Shown in pieces: positions 18,921-27,982 of a stretch of 63,990 bases of DNA. The DNA is from Macrococcoides caseolyticum. GTDB taxonomy: Bacteria > Bacillota > Bacilli > Staphylococcales > Staphylococcaceae. A model generated the notes under the pieces. The model did not search any database and was not told the DNA's origin. It saw only the letters and a program-made list of their open reading frames with translations. A program made the position numbers and the translations under genes. The DNA lies in contig NZ_JAHCPS010000011.1 in assembly GCF_021366795.1 (NCBI RefSeq), positions 1 through 63,990 of the forward strand. Direction: 5' to 3'. Within the stretch, counting starts at the first letter, position 1. Every line of letters begins with the position of its first letter.

Positions 18921-20036
18921 ATGACAATCTATAAGCAATTTGAGGATATCCCTTTTAATGAAGTGGATATCTCTCCTTTTAATAAGGCCTATTTAAAGTA
19001 TATGATGGAAGGTATTCATCGCGGTATTGAGAATGTTCATGCACGTGTAGAAGTCATTCTGCTTAATGGACAACTCATTCCATACAGTGTTAAAGATGGT
19101 AAGGATAATGAATCATGGATTCATTCATTTACAGGCCAATATATAGATGAAATGATTTCAGAAGTCAATCGTATGGACATGCCAGGTGGTGTTAGAACAC
19201 TTGCACATCACTTGTTAAATGTAGGTCGAACGATTTTAGGATTTACTGGTGAGAAAACAGTTACTGTATTCCCTTCATTTATGTCAACAACGATGTATGA
19301 AGACTTCCAATTTGATCAAATACAGGAAGTAACACGCATTCTTATTGCACGTTTTCCGAAACATGCGATTGTTTATCGTACATTGAATGATAAGTTTCAT
19401 CAGGATAAGATGAAAGTTTTAGCTGATGTTGGATACTCAGAAATGATTTCTCGTGCAATTTACATTTTTGATCCAAGCGATGAGCATAGCAAGAATGAAC
19501 GTAAAGATTTAAAGAAAGATATGAAACGTTTTGACAAAAGTGGGTACACATTTACGAGTGAAATTAAAGACGATGAATTTAGTCAGTTGATGCCGTTATA
19601 TAAACAAGTGTATTTAGATAAGTATTCAGACCTTAATCCGCATTATACTGAGGACTTCTTCAGATTTATATATAATGAACTGAATCTTGCATGGTTTGTT
19701 GTAAAAGACAATGATCGTATCATTTCATTTATGGGTGTGAGTCAAACAGGAAATGTGTTATTCCCTGCGTATTTTGGAATGGATCAGTCAGTGAAAGGTT
19801 TATACTTTATGACAAGTGGGTTACTTTACCATTTTGCAAAGGACAATGGCTATCAAATCAATAACAGTGCTGGTGCGAAAGACTATAAATTAGCACGTGG
19901 TAGTAGACCATATTTAGAATATCATTATATTTATTATAAGCATTTAAAGATTGTGCCGTTTGTGAGTTATGCTTTATTCACTAAGGTAGCGACACCATTA
20001 GGAAAATATCTACTTAAAAAGTTGCAATTTAAGTAA
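18921..20036 (+). CDS. Large GNAT-fold acyltransferase paired with the ATP-grasp gene
   Basis: A 371-residue soluble protein whose C-terminal half (about residues 215-350) looks like a GNAT/FemX-type acyltransferase: AWFVVKDNDRIISFMGVSQ, then the GLYFMTSGLLYHFAKDNG helix and a conserved NNSAGAKDYKLARG segment. The N-terminal half (residues 1-200) may be a second, degenerate GNAT module, as in peptidoglycan-bridge-type aminoacyltransferases. That fold is inferred from pattern. The ribosome site AAAGAGG lies 17 bases after the ATP-grasp stop. The gene pair implies sequential ligation and acylation of one unknown molecule. Confidence 0.68.
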   Translation: MTIYKQFEDIPFNEVDISPFNKAYLKYMMEGIHRGIENVHARVEVILLNGQLIPYSVKDGKDNESWIHSFTGQYIDEMISEVNRMDMPGGVRTLAHHLLNVGRTILGFTGEKTVTVFPSFMSTTMYEDFQFDQIQEVTRILIARFPKHAIVYRTLNDKFHQDKMKVLADVGYSEMISRAIYIFDPSDEHSKNERKDLKKDMKRFDKSGYTFTSEIKDDEFSQLMPLYKQVYLDKYSDLNPHYTEDFFRFIYNELNLAWFVVKDNDRIISFMGVSQTGNVLFPAYFGMDQSVKGLYFMTSGLLYHFAKDNGYQINNSAGAKDYKLARGSRPYLEYHYIYYKHLKIVPFVSYALFTKVATPLGKYLLKKLQFK

Positions 20037-20114
20037 TTTTTAATAAATATATTTATTATTCTGACATTAATAGTGATATAATATGAGTATCATATTTGTT
20101 AGGCGGTGATGGTC

Positions 20115-20630
20115 ATGTCAATAACGATGAGACGTGCAACGATAGAAGATTTGCCGCGTATTGTTGAAATTTACAATTCCACAATTGAAAGTAGATTAGT
20201 CACTGCAGACACTGAGCCTGTAACCGTAGAAAGTCGGACAGAATGGTTTTTAAATCATTCGGATAAGCGTCCGATTTTTTTATTTCTCAAAAATAATGCA
20301 GTTGCGGGATGGTTGAGCTTTGAGACATTTTACGGACGACCAGCATACGGTAAAACGGTTGAAATCAGTCTATATTTAGATGAAAGCTTCCGTGGCATTG
20401 GGTTAGGTGACTATGCTGTGACTAAGATGAAGCGTATTGCAAACGAATTAAATATTGAAACGCTTCTGGCATTTACTTTTTCACATAATACACGTGCATT
20501 GAAATTATTTATGAAACATGGATTTATGACATACGGAGAACTACCGGATGTTGCAATTATGGATGGAAATTATTATTCCTTAACCATATTAGGATGTAAA
20601 ATAGGAGGAAGCACAGATGGTGAACATTAG
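20115..20630 (+). CDS. GNAT acetyltransferase, phosphinothricin-acetyltransferase-like
   Basis: A 171-residue GNAT protein of the PAT/bar-like branch. It has the N-terminal RRATIEDLPRIVEIYN pattern, the acetyl-CoA loop RGIGLGDYAV near residue 95 and the C-terminal NTRALKLFMKHGF helix. Such enzymes N-acetylate small amino compounds, including amino-acid sulfoximines; the substrate here is unknown. The ATG at 20115 is chosen, 6 bases after a GGTG-containing site. Overlaps the next GNAT gene by 14 bases. Confidence 0.82.
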   Translation: MSITMRRATIEDLPRIVEIYNSTIESRLVTADTEPVTVESRTEWFLNHSDKRPIFLFLKNNAVAGWLSFETFYGRPAYGKTVEISLYLDESFRGIGLGDYAVTKMKRIANELNIETLLAFTFSHNTRALKLFMKHGFMTYGELPDVAIMDGNYYSLTILGCKIGGSTDGEH

Positions 20631-21090
20631 AAAAGCAACAAAAGAAGATGTACCTAAAATTAAAAAAATCGCATCAATGGCGTGGTATGATACATATGCA
20701 AAAATTATGGAAGCAGGTACTATCGCGAAGTTCTTAGAAGCGGCCTATAATGATGAGCGTTTAGAGAGAAGAATCGATGATTCATTATTTTTAGTAGCTG
20801 AAAATGACGATGAAGTGATTGGTTTTGCGAACTTTATTAACGGGACTGAATTGTTCTTATCAGCGATCTATGTGAACCCTGCATTTCAAAGAAAGCATGT
20901 CGGTGCTGATTTGTTAGAAGCGGGACTTGAATACTTTAATGAATATAAAGAATTGTTTGTTGAAGTAGCAAGCAACAATGCACTTGCCCGTGCATTCTAT
21001 GAAAAGACAGGATTTGAACTTGTACGTGAGTACGAAGAAGAACTGTTTGGTGAGAAAGTAACGACAGGGTTGTTGAAGAAAGTGTTGTAG
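20617..21090 (+). CDS. GNAT-family N-acetyltransferase
   Basis: A 157-residue acetyltransferase with the IRKATKEDVPKIKKIA start, the beta4-alpha3 acetyl-CoA region YVNPAFQRKHVGADLLEAGL near residue 88 and the NALARAFYEKTGFELV C-terminal motif. Very strong ribosome site AGGAGGAAG. It overlaps the preceding GNAT gene, so the two are co-translated. It belongs to a different subgroup from its neighbour, so this is not a recent duplication. Substrate unknown. Confidence 0.85.
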   Translation: MVNIRKATKEDVPKIKKIASMAWYDTYAKIMEAGTIAKFLEAAYNDERLERRIDDSLFLVAENDDEVIGFANFINGTELFLSAIYVNPAFQRKHVGADLLEAGLEYFNEYKELFVEVASNNALARAFYEKTGFELVREYEEELFGEKVTTGLLKKVL

Positions 21091-21130
21091 GTTCTGGAAA
21101 AGGATTATTGCATAATTAATATAAGATTAT

Positions 21131-21163
21131 AACAGGTCTGGTAAAATTTTTACCAGACCTGTT
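21131..21163. terminator. Bidirectional terminator between GNAT genes and the mtn operon
   Basis: A perfect hairpin of about 16 bp (AACAGGTCTGGTAAAA with its complement) with T-rich sequence on the right and A-rich sequence on the left. Confidence 0.92.
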
Positions 21164-21171
21164 ATTTATAT

Positions 21172-21690
21172 TTATTTCTCGTACACAGGTACCCATCCTG
21201 CTTCATCCACAAAGATGCGTACGGCTACAACTTTGCGATTATCTGATAGTGTGAAGTAATGTCGAACATTTGGTGGTACTGAGATTAAATCTCCTGGATC
21301 TAAATGGACTTCAAAGAACTTCTCATCTTTACCTTGAATGACAAATACACCATTACCGCTCACAATAAAGCGTACTTCATCATCTGTATGGTGGTGTTCG
21401 CGCTGGAAGTTCGTAAGTAACGCGTCTAAATTTGGTGTTGTATCTGATAAGCTAATCACATCGCTTGCCTTATACCCACGACGCGCACTTATCGCATTTA
21501 TTTCTTCTTTAAATGTGCTTAAGATTTCATTTTTATATTCATCTGTTAAACTGTAGTTCTCTTTTAAGTTATCTGGCAATTTTGTCGTATCCCACTGTTC
21601 ATAGATGACTTCATTACTTTCTAGAAATGTATGGATTTCTTCTTGATTGTCTAAACGTTTACCTGTTTCCTGAAAAATTAAATATGCCAT
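21172..21690 (-). CDS. mtnD: Acireductone dioxygenase MtnD
   Basis: A 172-residue cupin enzyme. It oxidises the acireductone 1,2-dihydroxy-3-keto-5-methylthiopentene to formate and the methionine precursor 4-methylthio-2-oxobutyrate (Fe form), or runs the off-pathway Ni reaction. Metal ligands lie in HHHTDDEVRF near residue 95 and in NVRHYF. The last gene of the leftward mtn operon; the ribosome site GAGGAGAG precedes the ATG. Confidence 0.95.
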   Translation of the reverse strand: MAYLIFQETGKRLDNQEEIHTFLESNEVIYEQWDTTKLPDNLKENYSLTDEYKNEILSTFKEEINAISARRGYKASDVISLSDTTPNLDALLTNFQREHHHTDDEVRFIVSGNGVFVIQGKDEKFFEVHLDPGDLISVPPNVRHYFTLSDNRKVVAVRIFVDEAGWVPVYEK

Positions 21691-21704
21691 AATTATCTCT
21701 CCTC

Positions 21705-22310
21705 TTAGTTATTAATATATTGTCTTGCTGCTGCAAGTTGCAGATGATACTGAAATAAAAATTCTGCTGCTTCAAATAATTTATAGGCTTCTCGTGTTGA
21801 TTTGCCCCAAGCATTAATACCATGGTTGCGAATCAGTACAACACCACTATCTTGTGTGACGTGTTCGCCGAAGAGCTCTGCAAGTATGGTTACGTCAGCG
21901 GGATTCTCGATAATGGGTATGCGCAGTACATCAGTTTCCTGCCATAAGCCAAACGCTTTAATCAATTCCTGATTTCGAAATTCAACATAACCTTGATCAC
22001 CGTATAGCTCAGAAATTACATTGTTTGCTACGGTATGGATATGAATGGATGCATTAGCTTTACTTCTGCAAAAGATTTCTAAATGCAGTACCGTTTCAAG
22101 TGAAGGGACTAAATTAGTATCGATTGCTTTACCGTCCATATCGACTTTCACAAAGCTTGTGTCTGTCGTTTCGTATTTATCAACACCACTCGTCGTCACA
22201 TATAAACTGTTATCATCAATTCGAACCCCTAAATTACCACTTGTACCAGGGAAATGATTGTTTCTCGCAAGTCTTTCTTTAATGTGTGTAATGTCTAGTA
22301 ATGTACTCAT
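21705..22310 (-). CDS. mtnB: Methylthioribulose-1-phosphate dehydratase MtnB
   Basis: A 201-residue class II aldolase-fold zinc enzyme that dehydrates 5-methylthioribulose-1-phosphate. Zinc ligands appear in IHIHTVANN near residue 96 and in RNHGINAWG near residue 160. The N-terminal NHFPGTSGNLGVR pattern is typical. Its ATG overlaps the mtnX stop by 4 bases (ATGA), with ribosome site GAGGTGA. Confidence 0.94.
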   Translation of the reverse strand: MSTLLDITHIKERLARNNHFPGTSGNLGVRIDDNSLYVTTSGVDKYETTDTSFVKVDMDGKAIDTNLVPSLETVLHLEIFCRSKANASIHIHTVANNVISELYGDQGYVEFRNQELIKAFGLWQETDVLRIPIIENPADVTILAELFGEHVTQDSGVVLIRNHGINAWGKSTREAYKLFEAAEFLFQYHLQLAAARQYINN

Positions 22311-22948
22311 GAAATCACCTCGCTTAACTTTATATCATCAAATGTTTCAAAGTGATGATGGTCGATGCCTTTTTCACGTGCGAATTGAGTGAGCTTGGAC
22401 GTTGTAAAAGCAACGTCAGCAATTGCTAATAACTTCAAATCAGTAACACTATCACCGATTGCAATCACACGCTCATCTTTAACCAGTTGTCTTACGATTG
22501 AAGGTTTACATGTACCACAGTCACCTGTACATTGTGCGTCACATAGATGCGTCCACTTGACTTCCATAGTATGTTTTGAGAAATCAACTTCGTTCGCAAA
22601 TACTCGATTAATTCCGTTAAACTGCTTTAAAATTGGATCGATAAAGAAGTGCATACCGCCACTAATAATATAGAAGGGGATATTTAATACACGTGCATCA
22701 TCTAATAACTTTTGAAAGCCAGGTCTTAATTTGACTTCCTCTAATGCAAACTGAATGACTTCATCTTTCTTATCGCATGGCAGTAATCGAAAGAGTTCGG
22801 TTACACCTTGTTGAATTGAAATCTCCTGATTCAGGATTTGTTTGACGATAGGTGTGCCTTTATCTGGCGCAAAGCGCTTTATAATCGCTACAATCGTATC
22901 GGTTGCAGTAACCGTCCCATCAAAATCACATGCTATGATGTACCCCAT
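22307..22948 (-). CDS. mtnX: 2-hydroxy-3-keto-5-methylthiopentenyl-1-phosphate phosphatase MtnX
   Basis: A 213-residue HAD phosphatase with motif I CDFDGTVT near residue 7 and motif IV GDSVTDLK near residue 165. A cysteine-rich insert (CDAQCTGDCGTCK) near residue 140 is notable. Together with MtnW it replaces the bifunctional MtnC enolase-phosphatase of other bacteria. It overlaps the end of mtnW by 16 bases. Confidence 0.93.
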   Translation of the reverse strand: MGYIIACDFDGTVTATDTIVAIIKRFAPDKGTPIVKQILNQEISIQQGVTELFRLLPCDKKDEVIQFALEEVKLRPGFQKLLDDARVLNIPFYIISGGMHFFIDPILKQFNGINRVFANEVDFSKHTMEVKWTHLCDAQCTGDCGTCKPSIVRQLVKDERVIAIGDSVTDLKLLAIADVAFTTSKLTQFAREKGIDHHHFETFDDIKLSEVIS

Positions 22949-24102
22949 AATGCCACCGCCTTATCGTATGCTTCACCGCGAGCGCCCGTCTTATAATGGT
23001 TGATTGCTTGTAAGAACGCCTCTCCACCAGCAGTTGCACCGTCTGGATGACCATGTACACCACCACCAGCATTGATGACGATATCTTCCCCAAAGTCATC
23101 GATGATGCGTTTAACAAGACCTGGGTGCACACCAGCAGATGGAACAGGGAAGGCACGTTTTATCGTACTTTCTGCTATTGCATCAGACACGATTCCTTTA
23201 GCGTCTTTCTCAGTTAATTCAATCGAGCCATACGGAACAGGGAAGAGAATTAAGTCTGCACCGGCAATACGGGTAAGTTTCGATAACAATAGATGATAAC
23301 TTATACCGTAGTCAGGGCTACCACATAAGGCACCACTTAATGCAGGGTGTGCAAGAATAGGTAATCCTAAATCCAAATCACGGATGCCTTTCAAAGCATC
23401 AAGACCGTATGTATGTACGTTGAATAATAACGCATTGGCACCTAAACTTTTCGCTTTACGCGCTTTTTTTGGTAGTTCAAATACTGGTCCAGATAAGTTC
23501 ACTGCATATAATACGCGACGGCCAGTTGTTTCATATATGTCATCGAGTACACGTTTAGCAATTTGAATACGTTGTTCAAAAGGGAGTTCTGGCACGTCAT
23601 ACAAGATTTCATCATCTTTAATGATATCGACACTGAGTGCTTGAGCGCGAAGTTGCGCCTCAAAGAATTGTGCATTGCGCCCGATGATGCCTTTAAAAAT
23701 ACTCATAACAAGTGGACGATCATGGATGTTCAGTAACGATCTGACACCTTCAATCCCAAAAGCAGGGCCTTTAAAGTGTTTGATATAATCTCTAAAATCA
23801 ATATCCAGCAGTTTTACTTTGCCATCAAGTGATAACTTGCCAAAGACAGTTGTTAGTATTGAAGAAAAATCGGGCGTAATATTATGTTCAGGGTAGGCGA
23901 TTGAAATATTGAGAATACCTTTATCTTCATCAATAATTTCCTTGGAAATAACCTCACCTTTAAATTTCTCTAAGTGCGCCTGATCTTCCTCGGTTAAATC
24001 AGTCCAGCTACCAACCGTTAATCCAATTGCTAACTTTTCTGCAACCGCATCAATGTTAGATGGATTGTTGTGCAACTGGTATTTCGCTATGATATGTGCC
24101 AC
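22933..24102 (-). CDS. mtnW: 2,3-diketo-5-methylthiopentyl-1-phosphate enolase MtnW (RuBisCO-like)
   Basis: A 389-residue form IV RuBisCO-like protein that enolises diketomethylthiopentyl-1-phosphate in MTA salvage. It has the GPAFGIEGVRSLL segment near residue 115 and the C-terminal phosphate-binding NAGGGVHGHPDGA near residue 340. It starts with GTG after GGAGG. It lies 3 bases after mtnA. MtnW with MtnX marks the Bacillus-type route. Confidence 0.95.
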   Translation of the reverse strand: MAHIIAKYQLHNNPSNIDAVAEKLAIGLTVGSWTDLTEEDQAHLEKFKGEVISKEIIDEDKGILNISIAYPEHNITPDFSSILTTVFGKLSLDGKVKLLDIDFRDYIKHFKGPAFGIEGVRSLLNIHDRPLVMSIFKGIIGRNAQFFEAQLRAQALSVDIIKDDEILYDVPELPFEQRIQIAKRVLDDIYETTGRRVLYAVNLSGPVFELPKKARKAKSLGANALLFNVHTYGLDALKGIRDLDLGLPILAHPALSGALCGSPDYGISYHLLLSKLTRIAGADLILFPVPYGSIELTEKDAKGIVSDAIAESTIKRAFPVPSAGVHPGLVKRIIDDFGEDIVINAGGGVHGHPDGATAGGEAFLQAINHYKTGARGEAYDKAVALWGTS

Positions 24103-24105
24103 GAT

Positions 24106-25128
24106 TTAGCCTCCAATCTCCTCAAATAATTTAGTAATGGCTTGTTCGTTTGCTTCGATAATGCCATACTCCGTAATTAATCCTGTAATTAAATCGTGTG
24201 GTGTAATATCGAATGCAGGGTTATACACGGGAACATCTGCAGCTGTTTGAATATCTTGAATATGCGTAACTTCACGTGCATTACGTTCTTCAATTGGTAT
24301 GTCATCGCCACTATTTACCGTTAAATCAAATGTTGGTGTAGGGGCAGCAACGTAAAATGGCACGTTATAGAACTTCGCTGCAATCGCGAGTGGGAGTGTG
24401 CCGATTTTATTCACAACATCACCATTGAGTGCTACTCTGTCACACCCAACAATAACGGCGGTCACTTCTTGCTGCTGTAAGACACTTGCCGCTGTGCTAT
24501 CTGTAATCGTCGTCACATTTATTCCTGCTTGAGATAATTCAAAGGCAGTGAGTGCGCCTTGAAAGCGTGGTCGCGTTTCGTCGCTAAAGACTTTAAAAGG
24601 AATCCCTTGTTCATGTGCTAAATAAAATCCTGCTGTTGCAGTCCCTAATGTACTTGTAGCAAGACTGCCAGGATTACAATGTGTAATAAATGTTGAATTC
24701 TCTTGAATGAGTGACAATGTATGATGTCCGATTCGCTCATTGATTTTTTTATCTTCTTCAAATATCGTCTGTGCTAAAGTTTCAAGCGCTTTTATTGTTG
24801 GATTAACATCACGCGTTACAACTTTTTTCATACGATTTAGTGCCCATAGCAAATTAATAGCAGTAGGGCGGGTATTAGCGAGTCTCTGAATAACAGATTC
24901 CATATAGTGAAGGAAATCATCTTCGCCTTTATACTGTAATGCACCAAGTACAACGCCGTAAGCAGCAGTAATGCCAATCGCCGGTGCGCCACGAACGACC
25001 ATATCTTCTATGGCCACAGCTATTGCTTCATAATCTGTATAGTCAATGTATGTAATATCATGTGGTAACTTTGTTTGGTCAAGCAGTGTTAATACACCGT
25101 CGTTATATTGAATCGCTTTTAATGTCAT
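24106..25128 (-). CDS. mtnA: S-methyl-5-thioribose-1-phosphate isomerase MtnA
   Basis: A 340-residue isomerase that converts the aldose MTR-1-P to the ketose MTRu-1-P. Family motifs RGAPAIGITAAYG near residue 47, THCNPGSLAT (active-site Cys) near residue 153 and GCDRVALNGDVVNKIGT (catalytic Asp) near residue 232 are all intact. Its ATG overlaps the mtnK stop as ATGA, so the two first steps are translationally coupled. Confidence 0.95.
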   Translation of the reverse strand: MTLKAIQYNDGVLTLLDQTKLPHDITYIDYTDYEAIAVAIEDMVVRGAPAIGITAAYGVVLGALQYKGEDDFLHYMESVIQRLANTRPTAINLLWALNRMKKVVTRDVNPTIKALETLAQTIFEEDKKINERIGHHTLSLIQENSTFITHCNPGSLATSTLGTATAGFYLAHEQGIPFKVFSDETRPRFQGALTAFELSQAGINVTTITDSTAASVLQQQEVTAVIVGCDRVALNGDVVNKIGTLPLAIAAKFYNVPFYVAAPTPTFDLTVNSGDDIPIEERNAREVTHIQDIQTAADVPVYNPAFDITPHDLITGLITEYGIIEANEQAITKLFEEIGG

Positions 25129-26327
25129 GCTGCAATCTCCTTAAATTCTGAGTAGAGTGAGAAGATTGATGGATAAATAGATACGGTTTCAGGGTATTGA
25201 ATCAACGACTTGGCAAACTTAATCAATTGCACCTCAGTTTGGACACGTTTATCTTCTGGTAATGTTGTTATGTCACTCACTTTTGCAAGCCCCACTATGC
25301 GACGGATGAGCTCTAATCCACATACGACATATGCATCCTCAATAATTGAACGGATATAACTCGCGTACACAGATGATTGTTTGAGGGCAACGTCTTTCGT
25401 TTTCTCCTGTAAAAGTTCTAAACTCTTTTGTTTAAATACTTCCAGTACTTCTGTAATACTTTCAGCAATAAACTTTGCTTGTTCATCTCTCTTGTGTGCT
25501 TGTGCATTACTATAAGCAAAGAATAGATGAGCAAGGACATTTCCGACATCATATCCAGCAGGACCATAGAAACCAAACTCTGGATCAATCATCTTTGTTT
25601 CGGTTTCATTTACAAATACAGAACCTGAGTGTAAGTCGCCATGAATTAAACTTTGGCTTTTGTTTAAAAATTTTAGCTTTGCTTCAGCGACTGCAAGCTT
25701 TAAAGTTTCATCGTTGTATAATAACTGCTCGACATAAGGTAAAAGTGCATCACTGACTTCATTACGGGAATTATTATTGTAGAACGGTTCAGTGAAAACT
25801 AGATCTTCAGAGATTTCACAGAGTTCTGGATTAATCGTTTCTTTTTGTAGTGCTTTCTTCTCTTTTGCACTGAGAATAAAATCTGATGTGTTGATTAATG
25901 TTTCTGCTAAATATGTGCCTAAATCAACGCCGATATTCGGATAAATATGACCGTCGATTAATCCTTGACGCAATACGGTATAGTCTTTTAAATCTTCCAT
26001 GATAACGCACTTCATTACCTCATCGATGGCATATATATGTGGTACGAGTTGTGGAACGATTGCTCCGTGCACTTGAAGTAACTTTCCTTCGCGAATCGTA
26101 CGATCTGTTGATAGTTTAAATTCATCTGAAATGCGTGCGACGACACCGGAATGTTTGACAATAATGGATTTTGAACCGTTTGATACACGAAATACGTAGT
26201 TTAAGTTGCCATCTCCAATTTCATCTACAGTTAATGTATCATTAGCATTAAATAAATCTGTTGTTTGTAGAATATATGCTGCAATATCTGTTTCTTGCAT
26301 TAAGAAATACGTATTAAATTGACTCAA
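25125..26327 (-). CDS. mtnK: 5-methylthioribose kinase MtnK
   Basis: A 400-residue choline-kinase-fold enzyme that phosphorylates methylthioribose, entering the salvage of the MTA left over from polyamine and other SAM-dependent reactions. The catalytic loop LIHGDLHSGSVFVN and the metal-binding IDPEFGFYGPAGYD are present. It starts at TTG 26327 a few bases after GGGGTGA; the next ATG is 9 codons in. First gene of mtnKAWXBD, expressed through the S-box leader upstream. Confidence 0.93.
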   Translation of the reverse strand: MSQFNTYFLMQETDIAAYILQTTDLFNANDTLTVDEIGDGNLNYVFRVSNGSKSIIVKHSGVVARISDEFKLSTDRTIREGKLLQVHGAIVPQLVPHIYAIDEVMKCVIMEDLKDYTVLRQGLIDGHIYPNIGVDLGTYLAETLINTSDFILSAKEKKALQKETINPELCEISEDLVFTEPFYNNNSRNEVSDALLPYVEQLLYNDETLKLAVAEAKLKFLNKSQSLIHGDLHSGSVFVNETETKMIDPEFGFYGPAGYDVGNVLAHLFFAYSNAQAHKRDEQAKFIAESITEVLEVFKQKSLELLQEKTKDVALKQSSVYASYIRSIIEDAYVVCGLELIRRIVGLAKVSDITTLPEDKRVQTEVQLIKFAKSLIQYPETVSIYPSIFSLYSEFKEIAA

Positions 26328-26357
26328 TTACATCACCCCAATATAAATTTTTGCAAC

Positions 26358-26392
26358 AAAAAAACGTTTCCCCGCATGCACGGGAAAACGTT
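26358..26392 (-). terminator. Riboswitch-controlled terminator of the mtn leader
   Basis: On the minus strand AACGTTTTCCCGTG pairs with CGGGGAAACGTT, followed by TTTTTT. It lies just after the SAM aptamer and about 30 bases before mtnK, where an S-box expression-platform terminator is expected. Confidence 0.92.
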
Positions 26393-26399
26393 AGCCATA

Positions 26400-26510
26400 G
26401 TATCTCTACTTATCTTTCAGCACATATATGCTGTAGGAATTGGCACCTTTTCCGTGTGGACAGGTTGCTGGACGTCATAGGGCCTAATCCCTCAGTCACT
26501 CTTGATAAAT
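26400..26510 (-). ncRNA. SAM-I (S-box) riboswitch of the mtn operon
   Basis: On the minus strand the leader begins with a TTATCAAGAG P1/core strand and continues through GACTGAGGGATTAGGCCC (P2), the TGACG and CAGCAACC core, the P3 hairpin around GTCCAC-GGAAAAGGTGCCAATTCC and a P4 hairpin (CAGCATATATGTGCTG), ending with AGATAAG that closes P1. These are the conserved S-box elements in order. High SAM should favour the downstream terminator and lower mtnK-D expression. Confidence 0.96.
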
Positions 26511-26535
26511 AATGTATTCATTTTTGTTAAGTTGA

Positions 26536-26564
26536 ATATTATATGAATTATTATATGAAGTCAA
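26536..26564 (-). promoter_or_regulatory. Candidate promoter of the mtn operon
   Basis: On the minus strand TTGACT (26559-26564) precedes TATAAT (26538-26543) at 15 bases or the overlapping TAATAT at 17 bases. The start would lie just upstream of the SAM aptamer. Confidence 0.6.
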
Positions 26565-26677
26565 TAACATTCTGAAAATTATTTGTTTTCAAATTCTTTT
26601 AAAAACCATAATACATTCTATTTCATAGGCTTTATGATAAAATTTAATTAATGAAAAAAATTTAAAGGAGTACCATC

Positions 26678-27973
26678 ATGGCCTATCAATTCCAAAAGAT
26701 GCATGAAGAAAAAGTATTTAAAGATCCGGTGCATCGCTATGTGCATGTACGTGATCAAATTATATGGGATTTGATTAAGACTAAAGAATTCCAACGCTTG
26801 CGTCGAATTAAACAACTCGGTACACTCTATTTATCATTCCATACAGCTGAACATTCCAGGTTTAATCACTCATTAGGTGTTTATGAAATTGTTCGACGTA
26901 TGATAGATGAAATATTTACAGGAAGAGCCCATTGGGACAATGCAGATAGACCTCTGGCATTGTGCGCTGCATTACTACATGATTTAGGTCACGGACCATT
27001 CTCGCATTGTTTCGAGAAAATCTTTAATACGGACCATGAATTATATACACAACAAATCATTCTGGGTGATACAGAAGTCAATAAAGTTTTGTCACGAGTT
27101 TCACCTGATTTTCCTAATGAAGTTGCTGAAGTGATTAACAAAACACATCACAATAAACTGGTTATTTCGATGATTTCATCCCAAATTGATGCTGACCGTA
27201 TGGATTATTTACAACGTGATGCATTTTATACAGGTGTAAGTTATGGTAGTTTTGATATGGAGCGTATTTTAAGGCTCATGCGTCCGACAGAAGATGAAGT
27301 CGTGATTAAAGAAAGTGGGATGCATGCAGTAGAAGATTATTTAATGAGTCGTTACCAAATGTACTGGCAAGTGTACTTCCATCCGGTGAGTCGTGGTGGA
27401 GAAGTATTGTTAAATCGAGTACTGAAGCGTGCAAAAGTGTTATATGAGGCAGGCTATGAGTTTAAAGAACCACCGAAATATTTAGTACCATTCTTCAACT
27501 CAAATCAAGTAAGTGTTCACGACTATTTAAGACTTGATGAGATGGTCGTAAACTATTATCTTCAGGAATGGATTGATGAAGATGATACGATATTAAGTGA
27601 CTTATCACGTAGATTTGTCAATCGTGATTTGTTTAAACATTTGCCGTTTGATGGCAACCGATTTACAATAGATGAACTGACAGAGCTATTTCAAAAGGCA
27701 GGTATAGATCCGGATTATTATTTTGTTGTTGACTCGTTTAGTGATTTACCATATGACTATAATAGACCTGGTATTAACTCGCGTAAACCTATTCACTTGA
27801 TAACGAGTACGGGTAAAATTAAAGAGATTAGTACACAGTCAGTGATTATTAATAGTATTACAGGTATTCAACGCAAAGATTATAAAATTTTCTATCCGAA
27901 AGAAACAATATTAAATATTCAGGACCTTGAAATTAGAGGTGCAATTATTAATTTATTAAACGAATTAGAATAG
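26678..27973 (+). CDS. HD-domain phosphohydrolase (YwfO/dGTPase-like)
   Basis: A 431-residue HD-superfamily protein of the YwfO type, related to dNTP triphosphohydrolases. Metal ligands: H in HSRFNHSLGVYE near residue 60, HD in LLHDLGHGPFSHCFE near residue 100, and D in SQIDADRMDYL near residue 175. The family hydrolyses dNTPs in relatives; here the activity is inferred. Ribosome site AAAGGAG. Followed after 9 bases by a YwhD-family gene, an order known from staphylococci. Confidence 0.87.
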   Translation: MAYQFQKMHEEKVFKDPVHRYVHVRDQIIWDLIKTKEFQRLRRIKQLGTLYLSFHTAEHSRFNHSLGVYEIVRRMIDEIFTGRAHWDNADRPLALCAALLHDLGHGPFSHCFEKIFNTDHELYTQQIILGDTEVNKVLSRVSPDFPNEVAEVINKTHHNKLVISMISSQIDADRMDYLQRDAFYTGVSYGSFDMERILRLMRPTEDEVVIKESGMHAVEDYLMSRYQMYWQVYFHPVSRGGEVLLNRVLKRAKVLYEAGYEFKEPPKYLVPFFNSNQVSVHDYLRLDEMVVNYYLQEWIDEDDTILSDLSRRFVNRDLFKHLPFDGNRFTIDELTELFQKAGIDPDYYFVVDSFSDLPYDYNRPGINSRKPIHLITSTGKIKEISTQSVIINSITGIQRKDYKIFYPKETILNIQDLEIRGAIINLLNELE

Positions 27974-27982
27974 GGTGATACA

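Noticed and set aside
26400-26510. T-box or methionine-specific tRNA leader upstream of mtnK
   Set aside because: No T-box core; the sequence has all conserved S-box segments.
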